From the NCBI RefSeq assembly GCF_030445035.2, contig NC_080704.1:22982499-23046498 (forward strand): a DNA stretch of 64,000 nt, written 5' to 3'. Both the position numbers and the translations under genes were made by a program. The notes under the pieces are model-generated. The model made no database searches and was not told the DNA's origin. It saw only the letters and a list, made by a program, of their open reading frames with translations. This stretch comes from Dasypus novemcinctus. Taxonomy: Eukaryota; Chordata; Mammalia; Cingulata; Dasypodidae. Shown here piece after piece: positions 10,963-22,791 of this stretch. Positions within the stretch are counted from its first letter, which is position 1. Each line of letters starts with the position of its first letter.

Positions 10963-11429
10963 GAGTCCTGGGTGGGAGGGCTTTTTCCACTACCTAGCCC
11001 CTGATGGGGGAGATCTGGCTCAGCCTCTTTTCCTTCCTCTCTCTCGCCTATGACCACTGGGTGTACACCCCAAGCCCCTGGCTCCTGGGTTTCCCTTGTC
11101 TAGTGGGCAGCCTAACATCCTAGCTCAAGCCCAGATACCTTCTTCCCCAACATCTTCTTAGTCCATAGGAAACATGCTCATTCTTGCACGGCCAAATTGC
11201 AGCATGGAAGCAGGTCCACTGCCACCCCTTTTCATTGTCTTTCCAGGGTGGGCTACTCCAGCATCCATCTCACCCCACCCCATTCATATAATTTCCAAGT
11301 TCAGGTAAGCCTCCAAACTCCCTAGCACTCCCTTGCTGCTCTGATGTTTGCACTAGGGTGGGCCTGTGGGTTCAGGCGCTCAAGCATCCACCTGGAGAAG
11401 GGGCGGCCAGTCCATACTTCTTTTCTTCC
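10963..11429. other. Unassigned C/T-rich sequence
   Basis: Pyrimidine-rich unique sequence. No motif or coding support. Confidence 0.4.
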
Positions 11430-11492
11430 TTCTAACAGCTTTATTGAGACATGATTCATATACCACATGGTTCCATACAGTCCACCCATTTA

Positions 11493-11925
11493 TTTATTTA
11501 TTTATTTTTGAAGATTTATTTATTTTTATTTATTTCTCTCCGCTTCCCCCCCCCCCCCATTGTCTGCTCTCTGTGTCCATTCGCTGTGTGTTCTTCTGTG
11601 TCTCCTTGCATTCTGTCAGCAGCACTGGGAACCTGTGTCTCTTTTTGTTGCATCATCTTGCTGCATCATCAGCTCTCTGTGTGTGCGGCGCCACTCCTGG
11701 GCAGGCTGTGCTTTTTTTGCATGAGGCGGCTCTCCTTGAGGGGCACACTCCTTGCGCATGGGGCTCCCCTATGCGGGGAACATCCCTGTGTGGCACGGTG
11801 CTCCTTGCGCACATCAGCACTGCACATGGGCAAGCTCACTACACGCCAGGAGGCCCTGGGTTTGAACCCTGGACCTCCCATGTGGTAGGTGGATGCTCTA
11901 TCAGTTGAGCCAAATCCACTTCCCC
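11493..11925 (-). mobile_element. DAS-type SINE inserted in L1M
   Basis: A complete minus-strand copy, from the A-rich tail (plus-strand ATTTATTTATTT) through a C-run at 11547-11559 to the tRNA-like head ending near 11925. TSDs are AGTCCACCCATTTA (11479-11492) and AGTTCACCCATTTA (11926-11939), with one mismatch. The B-box region reads GGTTCAAACCC in antisense near 11859. Confidence 0.9.
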
Positions 11926-12242
11926 AGTTCACCCATTTAAAGTGTACAATTCAGTGGCTTTTAGGATATTCACAATTGTGCAACCATCACCACATCAATT
12001 ATTGAATCTTTTCATCACCCTAAAAAGAAACTCTGCACCCCTTAGCCATCACCCTCAATTCTCCCATCCTCCCAGCTCTAGGCAACCACTAATCTACTTT
12101 CTGTTTACATAGATTTGTCTGTTTTGGACACTTCATCTAAATGGAATCATACAATATGTAGTCCCTTGTGACTGCGTCTTTCATTTAGCAGAATGTTTCC
12201 AAGGTTCGTCCATGTTGTGGCATGAATCAACATGTCATTCCT

Positions 12243-12611
12243 GGGAAACGGACTTGGCCCAGTGGTTAGGGCATCCATCTATCACATGGGAGGTCCGCGG
12301 TTCAAACCCTGGGCCTCCTTGACCCGTGTGGAGCTGGCCCACGCGCAGTGCTGATGCGTGCAAGGAGTGCCGTGCCACACAGGGGTGTCCCCCGCATAGG
12401 GGAGCCCCACGTGCAAGGAGTGCACCCCGTAAGGACAGCCGCCCAGCATGAAAGAAAGTGCAGCCTGCCCAGGAATGGCGCCGCCCACACTTCCTGTGCT
12501 GCTGACGACAACAGAAGCAGACAAAGAAACAAGACGTAGCAAATAGACACAGAGAACAGACAACCAGGGGAGGGGATAATTAAATAAATAAATAAATCTT
12601 TAAAAAAAGAA
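12243..12611 (+). mobile_element. DAS-type SINE inserted in L1M
   Basis: The head starts GGGAAACGGACTTGGCCCAG. The B-box GGTTCAAACCC lies near 12299-12309, and the tail is AAATAAATAAATAAATC plus an A-run. TSD GTCATTCCT occurs at 12234-12242 and 12612-12620. The internal segment before the tail is shortened: the ...ACGGAGAGCTGACACAGCAAGATG block is partly missing compared with the 57.6 kb copy. Confidence 0.9.
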
Positions 12612-12825
12612 GTCATTCCTTTTTACTGCTGACTAATATTCCATTTGTGTTGATATACCACCCTTTATCCATTCATCAGCTGATGGACACTGGGGCTGTT
12701 TCCACTTTTGCCTCTTATGGATAATGCTGCTACGAACACTTGGATACAAGTTTTTGTGAGAACGTATGTCTTCAATTCTCTTGGGTATAAACCTGGGAGT
12801 GGAATTGCTGAGTCATAGGAAAACT

Positions 12826-13279
12826 GTGTGTGGTGGGTCAGAGTTAAGTTCACCAGAAAAACATGTTCGCAATCTTAATCCGTTCCTGAGGATGTGAACC
12901 CATTGTAAATAGTTCCTTTTGATGAGGTTACTTCAGTTAATTTGCAGCCCAATTGAATCAGGATCAGTCTTAATCCTATTACTTGTGGACTTCTAGAGAA
13001 GGCCACAGAAAGAGAAAGCCCCAGGGAGAAGCAAAATACTGGAAGTCAAAGAAACACAGAAGAGAAAGAAAAAGATGCCTCCATGTGCACTGCCAGGTGA
13101 CAGAAAAACCTAGGACCAAGAATCAGTGGCAGCCAGTCCCAGAGCACCACAGTGTTCGGGGAGAAACCGTCCCTTGCCAATGCCGGGACTCTTACTAGCC
13201 TCAAAACTGTGAGCTGGTAAATTCCTGTTGTTACGCCAACTCACTGAATGGTATTTGTTTCAGCAGCTAGGAAACTAAG
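12826..13279 (+). mobile_element. MaLR-like solo LTR (lineage-type LTR, copy 1)
   Basis: It starts TGTGTGGTGGGTCAG and ends GGAAACTAAG. Ordered motifs are shared with 22792-23248: CCAGAAAAACATGTTC, GTGAACCCATT, GATGNGGTTACTT, GAATCAGG, TCTTAATCCTATTAC, AGAGAAAGCC, GGCAGCCAG, TAGCCTCAAAACTGTGAGC and a TAAATTCCTGTT poly(A)-signal region. The build (TG-type start, splice-like purine middle, GTGAGC..AATAAATTCC end) resembles MaLR LTRs. The canonical AATAAA is decayed to GGTAAA here. A short piece of host L1M appears lost at the left junction. Confidence 0.65.
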
Positions 13280-13430
13280 AGGAACTGCCAGACTGTTTTC
13301 CAAGGTGGCGGTACCATTTTACTTTCCCCCGGCACCCAGCAGTGTATGAGGGTTTCAATTTCTCCACATCCTCACTAACACTTGTTATTTATTATAGCCG
13401 TCCTAGGGGGCATGAAGTGGTATCTCATTG

Positions 13431-13900
13431 CCGTCTAGCAGTCCTTGCTTCTAGCAAGCAGCCCCTCGCCTCACCTAGGGATGTGGAAGGGAAGGCGCCT
13501 CATGCCCTTTCCATGGGGAGGGGCGGGGGGTGGATTCTGCTAACCACAAACACTTTGCTCCCAAATGAGGGCTGATTGCCCTGTGACTCCTGTGTGACTC
13601 CCATGACTCTTTCCCCACTGTTCAACTTATCAAGATTGGAGGGAATTGTGCCTTTCTCTCCCATGGTAGCATGTGATGACAGACAGTAGTAGGGTCCCTT
13701 CTGTGGCCTCTCAGACCCCAAGAGCTCATGGTTTTCTTTTGAAAGTGGAGCTACTCATTACTTCTTTGTCCTCAGCTTTAGGCCCCAAGTCCCATTCAAC
13801 ATCCTCTAGTTTATAAAAGGACAAACCCAAGCCTGTGAAACCCTTATCGGAGCTATTTTAAACCCAAGTGAATAGAGGTTTGACCGAAAGAGCGAACTCT
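13431..13900. other. Unassigned sequence, no gene
   Basis: Unique-looking sequence between the L1M and the next L1. No supported feature. Confidence 0.4.
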
Positions 13901-14880
13901 TTTTTTTTTTTTTTTTTTTTAATTTTTTTATTTTTTATTGACTTTGTAATAATATTACATTAAAAATATATATGTGAGGTCCCATTCAACCCCACCCCCC
14001 CACCCCCCCTCTCCCCCCCCCCAACAACACTCGTTCCCATCATCATGACACATCCATTGGATTTGGTAAGTACATCTTTGGGCACCTCTGCACCTCATAT
14101 ACATTGGTTCACATCATGTCCCATACTCTCCTCTATTCCATCATGTAGGCCCTGTGAGGATTTACAATGTCCGGTGATTACCTCTGAAGCACCATCCAGG
14201 GCAGCTCCATGTCCCGAAGATGCCTCCACCTCTCATCTCTTCCTGCCTTTCCCCATACCCTTTGTCCATTATGTCCACTTTTCCCAATCCAATGCCACCT
14301 CTTCTATGTGGACACTGGATTGGTTGTGTCCATTGCACCTTTATGTCAAGAGGAGGCTCAGATTCCACCTGGATGCTGGATGCAATCCTCCCATTTTCAG
14401 TTGTAATCACTCTAGGCTCCATGGTGTGGTGGTTGTCCTTCTTCACCTCCATCTTAGCTGAGTGTGGTAAGTCCAATAAATCAGATTGTAGGTGCTGGAG
14501 TCTGTTGAGGCTCAGGACCTGGCTATCACATTGTCAGTCCAGAGATTCAAATCCCCTAAATATATCTTAAACCCCAACATTAACTGCACCTCCAGCACAT
14601 TAGCATGAAAGTCTTATGAAGGGAGATCCCATCTGAGTCCAGATTCATCACACATAAACACCATTTCCAAAGAGGGGCCATCTGCCCTGGTAGTTAACCC
14701 CATCAGCCATGACCATAACTCCCATGGGTCTCTTTAGCCCTCAAAGGAACCAATATCTGGGGGTTGTATCTGCTTTATCTGTCTCTCTGACTCTGCTCAG
14801 TTGTGCATGAGGGCAAACCTTCTGCCAGCCTCCAGACTCTTTTTTAGAAACTCGTAGCCATATAAACTCATTTCTCTCTT
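13901..14880 (-). mobile_element. Young-looking L1 3' end (GC-rich UTR type, copy A)
   Basis: Read on the minus strand this is about 980 bp of L1 3' UTR. It ends in a G-rich tract, TTGAATGGGACCTCACATATA, AATGTAATATTATTACAAAG, TCAATAAAAAATAAAA and a 20-base A-run (T-run at 13901-13920). It aligns over almost its full length with 42.2-43.17 kb, with few differences and one notable 9 bp change around 14264 versus 42555. High identity between two unlinked copies suggests fairly recent activity. No coding part is present: the element is 5'-truncated inside the UTR. Confidence 0.85.
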
Positions 14881-15580
14881 TTTGAGGTCGGTTTTTCAAT
14901 TGATCCTTGGATCACAAAGAAGGGTGGGATTAGCCTGACTGCTTGGGTCTGACAATGTCATGTCAGCGGGCAATCGAAAAGAATGCAGAAAGGTTAGAAC
15001 AGAATTGGTTAGAAGGAATTGAAACCAGAGATAAGCAAGGAGATTGTAAGAGATTCACAAAGCTGCTGTCAATGGATTTATGTCTTCTGACACAGAAAAA
15101 TGACGATCTGAGAGAATGTAGATGAAGGCAGATAAACTCACTGAGCCATTGCTGGTAACTCGAGGAATGATGCAGAACAGGAAAACCCAAAGCCTGGAAA
15201 AGGGAAAGCATAATAATTTCCCAAAAACTCTGACCTCAAACTGCAAATTCACTGAAAATTCTAGAAGGAATGATGAAATCGAGGGGTTTATGGGTACCTA
15301 GAAAGGGAAGCGGGGTTGGCTAGCAGGCAGAATGGAATCACTACCTCATGCCAGGTAAGTTCATTGCCCTGCGAATGGAGTTATTGCATCAGCAAATTAG
15401 GGGCATGCACTGGAGCCGAGACTACGAGTGGCTTTTAATCACGTTTTGACAAAGGTTTTTTTTTTTTAAATTTTCCTGATAAGTTGGAGAATTACAGACT
15501 GGATAAAAACCAGTTGGGGGTCGTATAACTGTGTTGAGAGAGTACAAATGACTGTTAAGCCAGAAGGAGATCTCTAGTAA
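14881..15580. other. Unassigned sequence, no gene
   Basis: Purine-rich in 14980-15260, with small open frames on both strands. I recognise nothing here. Confidence 0.4.
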
Positions 15581-15584
15581 CAAG

Positions 15585-15655
15585 AAAAATTAATAATAAT
15601 AGTAATAATGGTAATGATAATAGTAATGACAATGATGATGACAATGATAATAGTA
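15585..15655 (+). repeat. Imperfect AAT/GAT trinucleotide microsatellite
   Basis: About 70 bases of TAATAATAATAGTAATAATGG-like repeats drift into ATGATGATGACAATGATAATAG. This is an interrupted, therefore old, trinucleotide array. Confidence 0.85.
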
Positions 15656-15800
15656 GCTGTTACTTATTGACCCTCCTATTAGAAATTAACCTGCATTAAC
15701 CCATTTGACCCTCACAGTTACCCGATGAAGTAGGTACTATTATTATGGGCATTTTTTACACATGTGGAACGTGAAGCTTAGATATGGGATTTGGTAGGGG
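15656..15800 (+). mobile_element. MIR/L2-type fragment
   Basis: Phrases CATTAACCCATTTGACCCTCAC and GATGAAGTAGGTACTATTAT, then CATTTTTTACACATGTGGAA, match the conserved MIR/L2 3' region (AGGTAGGTACTATTAT..CCCATTTTACAGATGAGGAA). Confidence 0.6.
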
Positions 15801-16204
15801 TTGGGGCTTGTGTGGGTAGGTGGATGAGACAGCCATTTCAGGGGCTAGCCTTGGGACCTAATGCTCACCTATCACAGTTCATGTTTATTTGTCCAGCGTA
15901 GGTCTTTTCTTGCCTTCCATGGAAAGGCAAGCCAAGGTGAGAAAAACCCAAGCTGTGAGGTCAGAATAAGCGGGTTCACGTGTGCATTTATTCAGTGCCC
16001 TGTTTCTACCATGAGACTTCTTTTCTTAAAACTTATTTTTGATTGTGGAATGAAATGCTATGACCCCCTACTTAAGGGATGTGTGCCATTTGCCTGAAGG
16101 TAGGAGGATTTGGGGGTCTCCCTCTAAGCCCCTGAATTCTCACCAGGAAAGCCTGGCCTTACTGGGTGCCCAGGTGGGAATTCTTTTTCCTCAGTCTCTT
16201 GTAT
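15801..16204. other. Unassigned sequence, no gene
   Basis: A 78-codon plus frame (15861-16097) has no recognisable features. Nothing else was seen. Confidence 0.4.
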
Positions 16205-16380
16205 CAGAGCTTAGATTTTAATGTTCCACGAATACCCTGGGGATCTTGTGAAAATGCAGATACTAATCCAGAAAGTCCAAGGTGAGGCCTGAGGCTGTGC
16301 ATTTCTAACAAGCAACCAGGGGGTGCCAATACGGCCTGTCCATGGACCCCCCATCAAGCAAGATTTGACCGCACACTTCA
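16205..16380 (-). mobile_element. MER5A-like element
   Basis: CCTGGGGATCTTGTGAAAATGC, GGCCTGAGGCTGTGCATTTC, TAACAAGCAACCAGG and TGTCCATGGACC match MER5A in the orientation opposite to the copy at 10787-10962. Confidence 0.7.
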
Positions 16381-17941
16381 GTGCTCTGAGCCTCTAAGCC
16401 ACTCATAAACGCTGAGTAACTTGTAAACTCATCCTGATGTGTCTCTTATCTAAGTTACCAGGCTGTAAAGCACTGTAAAATGTGAGGTGGACATCAGAGG
16501 CGGGGGGTTGGGGAAAAGGCTACTTCATTAGCAGCACAGGTTGAGATTTGACTGTCCTTCTGACTTGAGTCGTTTGGGGGTTCAACGATGACTGCACTCA
16601 TTTACAGGTTTAAAGCCTCCCATTTACATAGATGGCCAACACAGTGCTTAATTCTCCTGATAAAAATGGAACGCCAAGCATGGCAGACGTTCACTACTTA
16701 CACGATGAGTCGGTGGTGAGGAAAACCCACGCAGATGACTTCACCCAGCAGTGCTCAATCTATATTTACTACAAAAGCCATAGCTTCCTTCTTCCCAGTA
16801 CCATCCTAATCAGCTTCAGCTCGGGAAAGAAAAAGGAAAAAAAAGAATGCTTAATCGCTTTATCAAGACCAATCTTTCCTCTTTTATCATTCTGGAGGTT
16901 ATAGGAAACATCCTTGCTTTTTAAGCTGAAAGTCTTTACCATATGAAGTCCAAGTTTGGTTTTTCGGATTTTTTTTTCCTTCGGCAAAGTTATAAATATT
17001 CCCATTGTCTCCAGTTTGTGCAATACTCTTTTTATCCCTTCTAAAAGCAGCTAGTCTATCTCTCTACCCCACTAGAGCAAGAAAAATTGAATGGACCATG
17101 TAAACTTTCTGAAGCCCACAGAAACACATTGGAATGAAAAGACAAAGTGAGGAGAAACATACAGAGATGCTTTTTAAGCAAACCCATTCTAGGGGGAGGT
17201 GAGGAGGGGGAATTAAGAGTGTACAACCAAAGATTAAGTTTGAAGCTCTCAGTTGTTGATTTTGTTCAATGGTTGATTTTTACCTTTTTTTTAAAGGTAA
17301 AATTTATGAGTTGTGTGCCAAGGTGATTATTGAAATATGCCTAGGTTTTTAACAACCTCATGGATTATATTTCCTGTCAGTGGCCTTAATGAGTTAACAT
17401 TTTAACATTAATTACAATTTAGGAAGTTGGCAACATATAAAAGCAGCAAAATGCCAGACGGGGATTCAATAGTATGTCCCTAGCAAGCTCTGTTATTTAA
17501 TATCCTTTCTCCTTGTAAGGCCAATTTCTGCTCTGGTGTAGAGATTTCTGTAAAAGGTCAGTTCTGATACTGGAAGGGGACATTTAATCAAAAATAGTAC
17601 GTAAAAAGAGAATGCAGAGATGATATCAAATAATAACCTTTGTTCTCTCCAACATAAACCAACCATTACCAAGAATATTGAAATGCAAAGCTATTATGTG
17701 TTGAGTCATGTTTAGAGAATTCATATTAGCTATAAAGTGGCTTTTATGCAGAATATCACAATGCAAATACATTGTGTTATATTTAGAGACTATTTCCATG
17801 GCAAAAATAAACATTTTTATTTTAAAGTTGGCAAATGTTCTTGTTTCATTCAAGGCAATGTATCATTTCATTATTAGTAATACTATCGGTAAAACTGTCA
17901 CTGAAATTTTTAATATATCTCATTTAAGTTCAAGTTCAGTC
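16381..17941. other. Repeat-poor AT-rich interval, candidate conserved non-coding DNA
   Basis: I find no interspersed repeat in about 1.5 kb, which is unusual for this window. Homeodomain-like AT cores (TTAATTACA, TCATTTAAG, TTATTAGTAA), CATATAAAAGCAGC near 17435 and long AT-rich runs are present. Open frames are short and uninformative. A developmental enhancer is possible but not shown. Confidence 0.35.
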
Positions 17942-17953
17942 GTATTATGTTTT

Positions 17954-18345
17954 TTTTAGAGGCAAGGCTTTTTTTTATTCTCTCCCCTTCCCTGCACACC
18001 CCCTGCCCCAGTTGTCTGTTCTCTGTGTCCATTTGCTGCATGTTCTTCTTTTTGTCTGCTTCTGTTGTCAGCGGCACGGGAATCTGTGTTTCTTTTTGCT
18101 GTGTCATCTTGCTGCGACAGCTCTCCGTGTGTGCGGTGCCATTCCTGGGCAGGCTGCAGTTTCTTTCACGCTGGGCGGCTCTCCTTACAGGGCGCACTCC
18201 TTGTGCGTGGGGCTCCCCTACGTGGGGGACACCCCTGCGTGGCACGGCACCCCTTGTGCGCATCAGCACTGCGTGTGGGCCAGCTCCATACGGAAGACCC
18301 TTTTTTATGTATTTGCCCTATTCACTGGGCCAAGTCTGATTCCCT
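17954..18345 (-). mobile_element. DAS-type SINE with a damaged tRNA head
   Basis: TSD GTATTATGTTTT occurs at 17942-17953 and 18346-18357. The body is standard, but the segment that should carry the B box has been replaced by CATACGGAAGACCCTTTTTTATG (about 18287-18310). The head resumes at TTCACTGGGCCAAGTC. The copy has therefore lost its internal RNA polymerase III B box. Confidence 0.9.
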
Positions 18346-18357
18346 GTATTATGTTTT

Positions 18358-18849
18358 ATATTCGAAGATAAAGAGAAATAAAAGTGCAGTAAAATTTGCT
18401 TTTAATGGTAAAAAAAAACCCCAAGTACTGTTAATGTAAGGTCATGCAATAATTACACATACATGTCCACCTCCCTGCAACTTATTAGAAAATATAGGAT
18501 TAGTAATCTAGAATGTACATCAAAATTAGATAATACTGATATTAGTAAGAAATAATGGGCCATAGTGGGTGTGTTGTCTTGGAAATTTTGGTATTTTACA
18601 GGATGACAATTGAGTAATTCATTGAACATGTTATCATCTTCATGCAAAAGGTATAACAATACTTAGCCATCCCCACTTAAGATGGCTAGGCTTTCTGAGT
18701 AATTTTGGCTCCCATTCCTCCCTGGAGCTGACTGCCCCAAGACCCATTCTGCTTTGACTTTCCAATTAGCCCTTCTTCCTTCATAAAATCACAGTTGGTC
18801 CTTTCCCATCCAGATTCAGAGTCCTGCTTGAATCTCGCATTAGCTGTAG
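18358..18849. other. Unassigned sequence, no gene
   Basis: AT-rich to 18660, then mixed. No supported feature. Confidence 0.4.
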
Positions 18850-18995
18850 TTGTTATCAGCATGAACTTTGGTGGTGGACTGTTCTGGGTTCAGCTCCAGT
18901 TTCAGCACTTCCCCGAAGTGTGCTATAGATAAATCAGTATTTCCATATCAGGGTGGTTGTGAGACCCAAATGAGAGCAAAGTATGGAGAGTATTT
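18850..18995 (+). mobile_element. MIR fragment
   Basis: CTGTTCTGGGTTCAGCTCCAG, the ...CACTTCC core, and GGGTGGTTGTGAGACCCAAATGAG follow the MIR order (GGGTTCGAATCC..CTGCCACTT..GGTTGTGAGGATTAAATGAG). Confidence 0.65.
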
Positions 18996-19470
18996 GTAGG
19001 TGTGTGATTTGGGTGTGCCATTTCTTTTAGTTTTTCCATCTCTTTCTGCTTGTCATAGTCATGTATATTCTTGCCATCTGGTACTGGTCACATCTTCTCT
19101 CCCTACTTGGGCTTGTGCTACAGTTTCCATCAGCAAGTGCAGTGAGGTCAGAGCCTTGAAATGGGTACTACAAAATCCTGTAATTAGGCCTGTGGTGGGA
19201 CATGTGGGTATTTCCAGGGGCTGAGAGTTCAGGAAGCTAGACAGGGAGTTCCTCCAGGGAAGAGATTGTGTACTATTCATGCCCAATACAATCCCAGTGC
19301 ATGAGACATAGCAGGTGCTGAACAAATGTTGATGGAATTAATCCACTGCTGCCTTTGTGGGTCAGGGGTCCCAGGCTGGGATGGAGAAGGGACAAGAGGA
19401 GGGCATAAAACTGTAAGTAAGGATTTCTAGAGCAACTTACCTTGGGACTAAAAAAATTCACTTGTGAATC
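18996..19470. other. Unassigned sequence with an MIR/L2-like end
   Basis: Near 19255-19345 the phrases TACTATTCATGCCCAATACA and CATAGCAGGTGCTGAACAAATG hint at an L2/MIR 3' end. The remainder is unassigned. Confidence 0.4.
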
Positions 19471-19483
19471 TTCTTTATAATTT

Positions 19484-19903
19484 TTAAAAAATTATTTATT
19501 ATTTTTTAAAAAAATTACATTATGAAAAATATGAGGTCCCATTCAACCCCACCGCCCCCGCCCCCCACTCCCCCCACAGCAACACTCTCTCCCATCATCA
19601 TGACACATCCATTGCACCTGGTAAGTTCATCTCTGAGCATCACTGCACCTCATAGTCAATGGTCCACATCATAGCCCAGACTCTCTCACGTTCCATCCAG
19701 TGGGCCCTGGGGGGATCTATAATGTCCCGTAATTGTCCGTGAAGCACTATCCAGGACAACTCCACGTCCCGAAAACGCCTCCCCATCTCATCTCTTCCTC
19801 CCGTTCCCCACACCCAGCAGCCACCATGGCTACCGTTCCCACAACCATTCCACATTTTCTCTGTGGACATTGGATTGGTTGTGTCCATTGCACATCTATG
19901 TCA
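19484..19903 (-). mobile_element. 5'-truncated L1 3' end with exact 13 bp TSD
   Basis: The TSD TTCTTTATAATTT is identical at 19471-19483 and 19904-19916. The body is about 400 bp of the GC-rich L1 3' UTR type (antisense GAGGTCCCATTCAACCCCAC at 19532). It breaks off at CACATCTATGTCA, the same point in the UTR where other copies continue. Confidence 0.9.
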
Positions 19904-20104
19904 TTCTTTATAATTTACACTGTGCATTCATATCTATTATTTGGTTTGACACAAAAAATTTGTTCCATTCTATCCTCCACAGGGCACTTGTCATAATTTT
20001 TCTTGCATAAATCTAATCTTGGTGTCCTCCTGCTTGAAATTATCAGGACAAAATGTAAACTTCTGCACAAGACATGCCCAGCTCTCCAAGATATAATGCT
20101 CCCC

Positions 20105-20560
20105 TCTTTAGTTTTGACTTTTTATTTTGAAACACATTTAAAACTATAGGATTGTTACAAAAACAATACAAACCCCAAACAGAGAACTCCAACATATCCC
20201 TAACCCCCCAGATACCCAGATCCACCGATTTTAATATTTTGCCACATTTGCTGCATCTCTCTCTCTCTCTTTCTATCCATCCTTCCTTCTATCTATCCAT
20301 CCATATACCAATCTATTTTCTAAACACTAGAGTGTAGGTTGTATATATCATGCTCTTTGAACACTTAATACTGTCATGTACACTTCCTAAGAACAAGGAT
20401 ATTCACTTATATTATCACCTTAAGTGTGGTTATCAAGTTCAAGAAATTTAACATTGATATAAAGTTTACGTTCTATATTCCAATTTTTTCATATGTCCAA
20501 ATAATGTCCTTTTGAGCTTCTTCTCCTCCAGGATCATGTATTACACTTTTCATTCTCTTT
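20105..20560 (-). mobile_element. Old L1M/L1ME 3' region, antisense
   Basis: Phrases ATAGGATTGTTACAAAAACA, CACCGATTTTAATATTTTGCC, CACATTTGCTGCATCTCTC, a TC/TATC-rich patch at 20254-20310, CTTCCTAAGAACAAGGATATTC and ATAATGTCCTTTTGAGCTTC match the antisense L1M 3' UTR as I remember it. Confidence 0.65.
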
Positions 20561-21549
20561 AGTTGCTCTTTATTATTTTAAATTGTGGGAACATATATAC
20601 AACATACACTTACCATCTCAGCCACTCCTAAGCATACTATCAATGAGATTAATTCACATTCACAATATTGCAGTACTTTTGCCATCTTCCATTACTAAAA
20701 GTTTTCCATCTCCCCAAAGAGAAACCCTATACTTACTGTGCATTAACTCCCCATTCCTCCTGCCCCCTGCCCCTGGCAACCTGCACTCTAATTTCCATCT
20801 TTATGAGCTTGCACATTCTCTGATATTTTCTTTGTAGTTACCACAGGGCTTAGTGTTAGCATCCTAACAATCTCATTTGCTTTGATACCAACTTAACTTC
20901 AATAATATACACACTATGTTCCTATTTTCCTCTGTCCCCCCAACTTTATGTAGTTCTTGTCACAAATTACATGTTTATACATTTATGAGTTCAAATCCAC
21001 TGGCTCATCATTACATTTTATGCATTTGCCCTTTAGATTCTGTAGGAAGTAAAAGATGGAGTTACAAACCAAAAATACAACAGTACTGGCATTTCTATTT
21101 ACTCATGTCTTAACCCTCACCGGAGATCTTTATTTCTTCATGCGGCTTCCACCTATTGTCTATTGTCCTTTCCTTGTAACCTGCAGAACTCTCTTTAGCA
21201 TCTGTTGTAGGGCCAGTCTAGTGGTGACAAACTCCCTCAGCTTTTGTTTATCTGGGAATGCCAATCTCTATCTCATTTTTGAAAGACAGTTTTGCCAGAT
21301 ATAAAATGCTTGGTTGGCATTTTTTTGCTTTCAGCACTTTAAATATGTAATCTCACTGCCTTTTGGCCTCCATGGTTTCTGATGAGAAATTGGCATAATC
21401 TTAGTGAGGTTCCCTTGTATGTGACATGTTGCTTCTCTCCTGCAGCTTTCAGAATTCTTTCTTTATCTTTGGTGTTTGACAGTTTGATTGTAGTTTGCCA
21501 CAGCATGGGTCTATTTGGGTTTATCCTGTTTGGAGTTTGTTGAGCATCT

Positions 21550-22010
21550 TGGGTGTGTATATATACATGTCTTCTGTTAAATTTGGGAAAGTTTCAACCA
21601 TTATTTCTTTGACTATTCTCTCTATTCCTCTCCCTTTCTTCTCCTTCTGGTATTCCTACAATGTGTATATTGGTATACTTCATGGTATCCCACAGGTTCT
21701 TCAAGCTCTGTTCATGTTTCTTCATTCTTTCTTCTTTCTGTGCCTCAGATTGAATGATTTCAATTGTCTTATCTAGAAGTTCTCTGATTCTTTCTTCTTC
21801 CAGCTCCAATCTGCTGTTTAACCCCTCTAGAGAATTTTTAATTTCTGTTACTGTGGTCTTCAGCTCTGTTTGGTTCCTTTTCATATTTTCCATCTCTCTA
21901 TTGATATTCTGTTTGTGTTTATCATTTTCCTGATTTTCTTTAGCTCCTTGTCCATGTTTCCTTTAGTTTTTTGAGCATCTTTAGGACCATTTTAAAAAAA
22001 AATCTTTGGC
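21550..22010 (-). pseudogene. L1/HAL1 ORF1 remnant (coiled coil to start of RRM)
   Basis: ORF1 proteins are RNA-binding chaperones with a trimeric coiled coil followed by an RRM domain. The frame at 21594-21893 encodes a charged heptad-like helix (TEIKNSLEGLNSRLELEEER), then the diagnostic LWDTMKYTNIHIVGIPEGEE near 21653-21712, where the RRM begins. Downstream the frame breaks, although antisense DNA for the RNA-binding part still follows to about 21190. It lacks an intact start and end, so it is dead. Confidence 0.75.
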
Positions 22011-22791
22011 ATGTCCCAGGTCTGGTCCTCCTTATTGATGGTTTCTAATGCTTTATCTTCTCCTTTGCCTGGGCCATCACTTCCTGTTTCTTTGTTTTGT
22101 AACCTTTTGCTGAAACCTGAACATTTTGATATTTTAATGTGTTATTGCTAGAATTCAGACTTTGTGGCATCTGTTCCTTAAGCTTGTATCCAGCTAGTGT
22201 TATGGTAGAGCTTTCCTTAAATTCTAGGAGCTAACAAACAAACAAAAATAAGGAATAAAAGAAAACACCTTTCCCAGTTTTTGCAGATTGACAAGTACTC
22301 TCCTTCAAGGTTATCCATAAAATATGTTTAGAGAATAGTTTCTGGCAAAGCATAGGGGCCTGGGGCCTCCCTGTTCCTTTCTGCAAATGTTTTGGGCATA
22401 CCCATGTGGTCCAAGGGTTCCCCTGTTTACACAGATATGAATGCCTCCTCTTCCCTAGAAAAGAATTTCCTCATGGTACCACACATTGAACTGTATGTCC
22501 TGAAGCCATCAATCCCTTACCCCAGGCAGCCCCTTGACTGCTCTCCCACAGTGTTCTGTAGGAGAACTCAGTGAGCTGCCTTCTATACATAGGGCAAGTT
22601 TGGGACAGACAATCATGCTCCCAGTATGTGCATGAGGGTTACTCTGCTCCTTCCAGAATCAGATCAAGGAATCCACAGTGGGAGTGTGGGCTGGCTCTGC
22701 ATGGAGCCAGTGAGGGTAGGAGAGGGGCCAACCAGGGCACCATGAGATCCTGCTGCTTTTAAGAGTTTTTTTCTTGATTTGGTGCTTGCCT

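Larger units (their letters stand above)
11430..13430 (-). mobile_element. Old L1M 3' end, antisense, host of three insertions
   Basis: Antisense L1M phrases run in order: AACAGCTTTATTGAGACATG (11437), ACCCATTTAAAGTGTACAATTC (11931), TCATCTAAATGGAATCATAC (12132), CCATTCATCAGCTGATGGACAC (12669), GGAACTGCCAGACTGTTTTC (13281) and CACTTGTTATTTATTATAGCC (13379). The line is broken by a SINE at 11493-11925, a second SINE at 12243-12611 and an LTR at about 12826-13279. This gives a clear order of insertion: the L1M is the oldest layer. Confidence 0.85.

Noticed and set aside
11366..11908. A 180-codon plus frame
   Set aside because: It is a read-through of L1M sequence and the antisense SINE. The frame is open because the SINE is GC-rich.
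14045..14461. 138-codon frames repeated at 14.0 and 42.3 kb as a duplicated gene
   Set aside because: Both are antisense L1 3' UTR. Their similarity reflects two copies of the same L1 type.
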